From Candidatus Sulfotelmatobacter sp. (GTDB lineage: Bacteria > Acidobacteriota > Terriglobia > Terriglobales > Acidobacteriaceae), in contig JASHNU010000022.1 of NCBI GenBank assembly GCA_030041475.1, forward strand, positions 1-53,244: 53,244 bases of DNA, read 5' to 3'. The notes below the pieces were generated by a model. It ran no database searches. It was given only the letters and a program-made list of their open reading frames with translations, and was not told where the DNA came from. Made by a program: the position numbers and the translations under genes. Below, in pieces: positions 52,534 through 53,244 of the stretch (its first letter is position 1; each line of letters opens with the position of its first letter).

Positions 52534-53244
52534 ATGCGAGTAACCCTCCCCCTACTTCGCATCCCGGCCGCCCGCGCTCCCATTCTGCGCTATGGAGTCG
52601 CTGTCCTCAGCACGGCCCTAGCGCTGATTCCGACGGTCATGCTGGTGGACGTGTCCGAGAGCCGCCTGGTTCTTTTTGGCGTGGCCGTCATGGTGAGCGC
52701 GTGGTACGGCGGCTGGAAGCCAGGCCTTGTCGCCACCTCCTTCGCACTGACCCTCAGTGCCTATTTCTCGCTCGCGGGAGAGCACACCGCTGCGCAAGCA
52801 CGCACCGCCATCATCCGCCTGTCCTTGTTCTTTTTTGTCGCGATGCTGATCTGCTGGCTCAACGCCGCTCTGCGCTCCGTGCAGGAAAACTTGCGGCGCT
52901 CGGAACTGAACTTCCGCTCCCTGATCACCAACGCCCCCTACGGCATCTGCCGCTGCGACGACACTGGAAAAATTCTGGACGCCAACCCAGCGTTCCTCGA
53001 AATGCTGGGCTACGACACGGTGGGAGAGATCATCGGTTTGCGAATCCAGGGTCTCTACGCAGAAGCCGATCACTGGTTCGAGCTGGCTGATTTTCTGCGC
53101 ACTTCGTCCCCCTTCAAGGGGCTGACCGCCGAATGGAAGCGCAAGAACGGGACCACGACGGTGGTGCGCGTCTCCGGCCGATCGGTGAGCAATGGCCAGG
53201 GTAATGGCGTGGTCTTCGAGCTGTTCGCCGAAGACGTCACCGAG
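52534..53244 (+). CDS. DUF4118/KdpD-like membrane sensor with PAS domain, N-terminal part (cut by the window edge)
   Basis: 237 codons from ATG 52534, open to the right edge. The N-terminal 110 residues have four hydrophobic segments with YGGWKPGLVATSFALTLSAYFSL, the DUF4118-type membrane module of KdpD-like sensors. After a short coiled linker (SVQENLRRSELNFRSLI), a PAS domain starts (NAPYGICRCDDTGKILDANPAFLEMLGY) and continues to FELFAEDVTE. A histidine kinase or GGDEF domain is expected beyond the window. The output domain cannot be seen. ATG 52534 is the first plausible start. Confidence 0.85.
   Translation, partial: MRVTLPLLRIPAARAPILRYGVAVLSTALALIPTVMLVDVSESRLVLFGVAVMVSAWYGGWKPGLVATSFALTLSAYFSLAGEHTAAQARTAIIRLSLFFFVAMLICWLNAALRSVQENLRRSELNFRSLITNAPYGICRCDDTGKILDANPAFLEMLGYDTVGEIIGLRIQGLYAEADHWFELADFLRTSSPFKGLTAEWKRKNGTTTVVRVSGRSVSNGQGNGVVFELFAEDVTE

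Overview
The window looks like chromosomal DNA from a soil-type Acidobacteriota (Terriglobia/Koribacter-like) bacterium. This is inferred, not proven. The reasons are a very large Oar-type TonB-dependent receptor followed by an acidobacterial-style VWFA secreted protein, a Ser/Thr kinase, moderately GC-rich DNA, and many short dispersed repeats of the kind common in such genomes. I saw no tRNA, rRNA, CRISPR array, insertion sequence or prophage.

Layout. 1-893: 5' part of a Ser/Thr protein kinase (minus strand, runs off the left edge). 1188-7763: a plus-strand operon with a GntR/FCD regulator, a three-gene 2-oxoacid:ferredoxin oxidoreductase whose active-site residues match oxalate oxidoreductase (OOR) rather than pyruvate enzymes, an OxlT-like transporter that keeps both oxalate-binding residues, and two small proteins of unknown role. 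I read it as an oxalate uptake and oxidation operon. 7845-14453: Spy/CpxP-like periplasmic protein, TonB-dependent receptor, VWFA protein. 14476-17157: GAF-fused alpha-glucan phosphorylase.

17639-23890: an apparently uncharacterised RiPP-type cluster. It has a secreted beta-propeller-like protein, a 55-aa precursor peptide with two Cys and a C-terminal Ser, a soluble S26-type peptidase, an HPr-kinase-like protein, a PqqD-like recognition protein, a SPASM radical SAM enzyme and a nucleotidyltransferase. Several genes overlap by 4 bases.

23941-33877: MFS transporter, hypB-hypA, a dihydroorotate-dehydrogenase-like protein, HU, a DnaC-like ATPase, a truncated UvrC/Cho-like protein and gyrB. 33996-40895: ftsH-hpt-tilS, a small membrane protein and thrS, all minus strand. 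41152-53244: a secreted protein, an ECF sigma factor with a three-domain VOC protein, plsC-folC-accD-cobO, an NTF2-like secreted protein, rlmH-methyltransferase-rsfS plus a 43-aa basic protein, a small membrane protein, nadD, and the 5' part of a DUF4118/PAS sensor that runs off the right edge.

A second theme is repeat colonisation. Three copies of a CATCCTGAG...AAGGATCT element, a row of five small palindromes, degenerate heptamer arrays next to start or stop codons, and nonamer/decamer arrays occur in the right two thirds. Two or three of them are inserted in frame inside tilS and folC, and one supplies the last codons of cobO.
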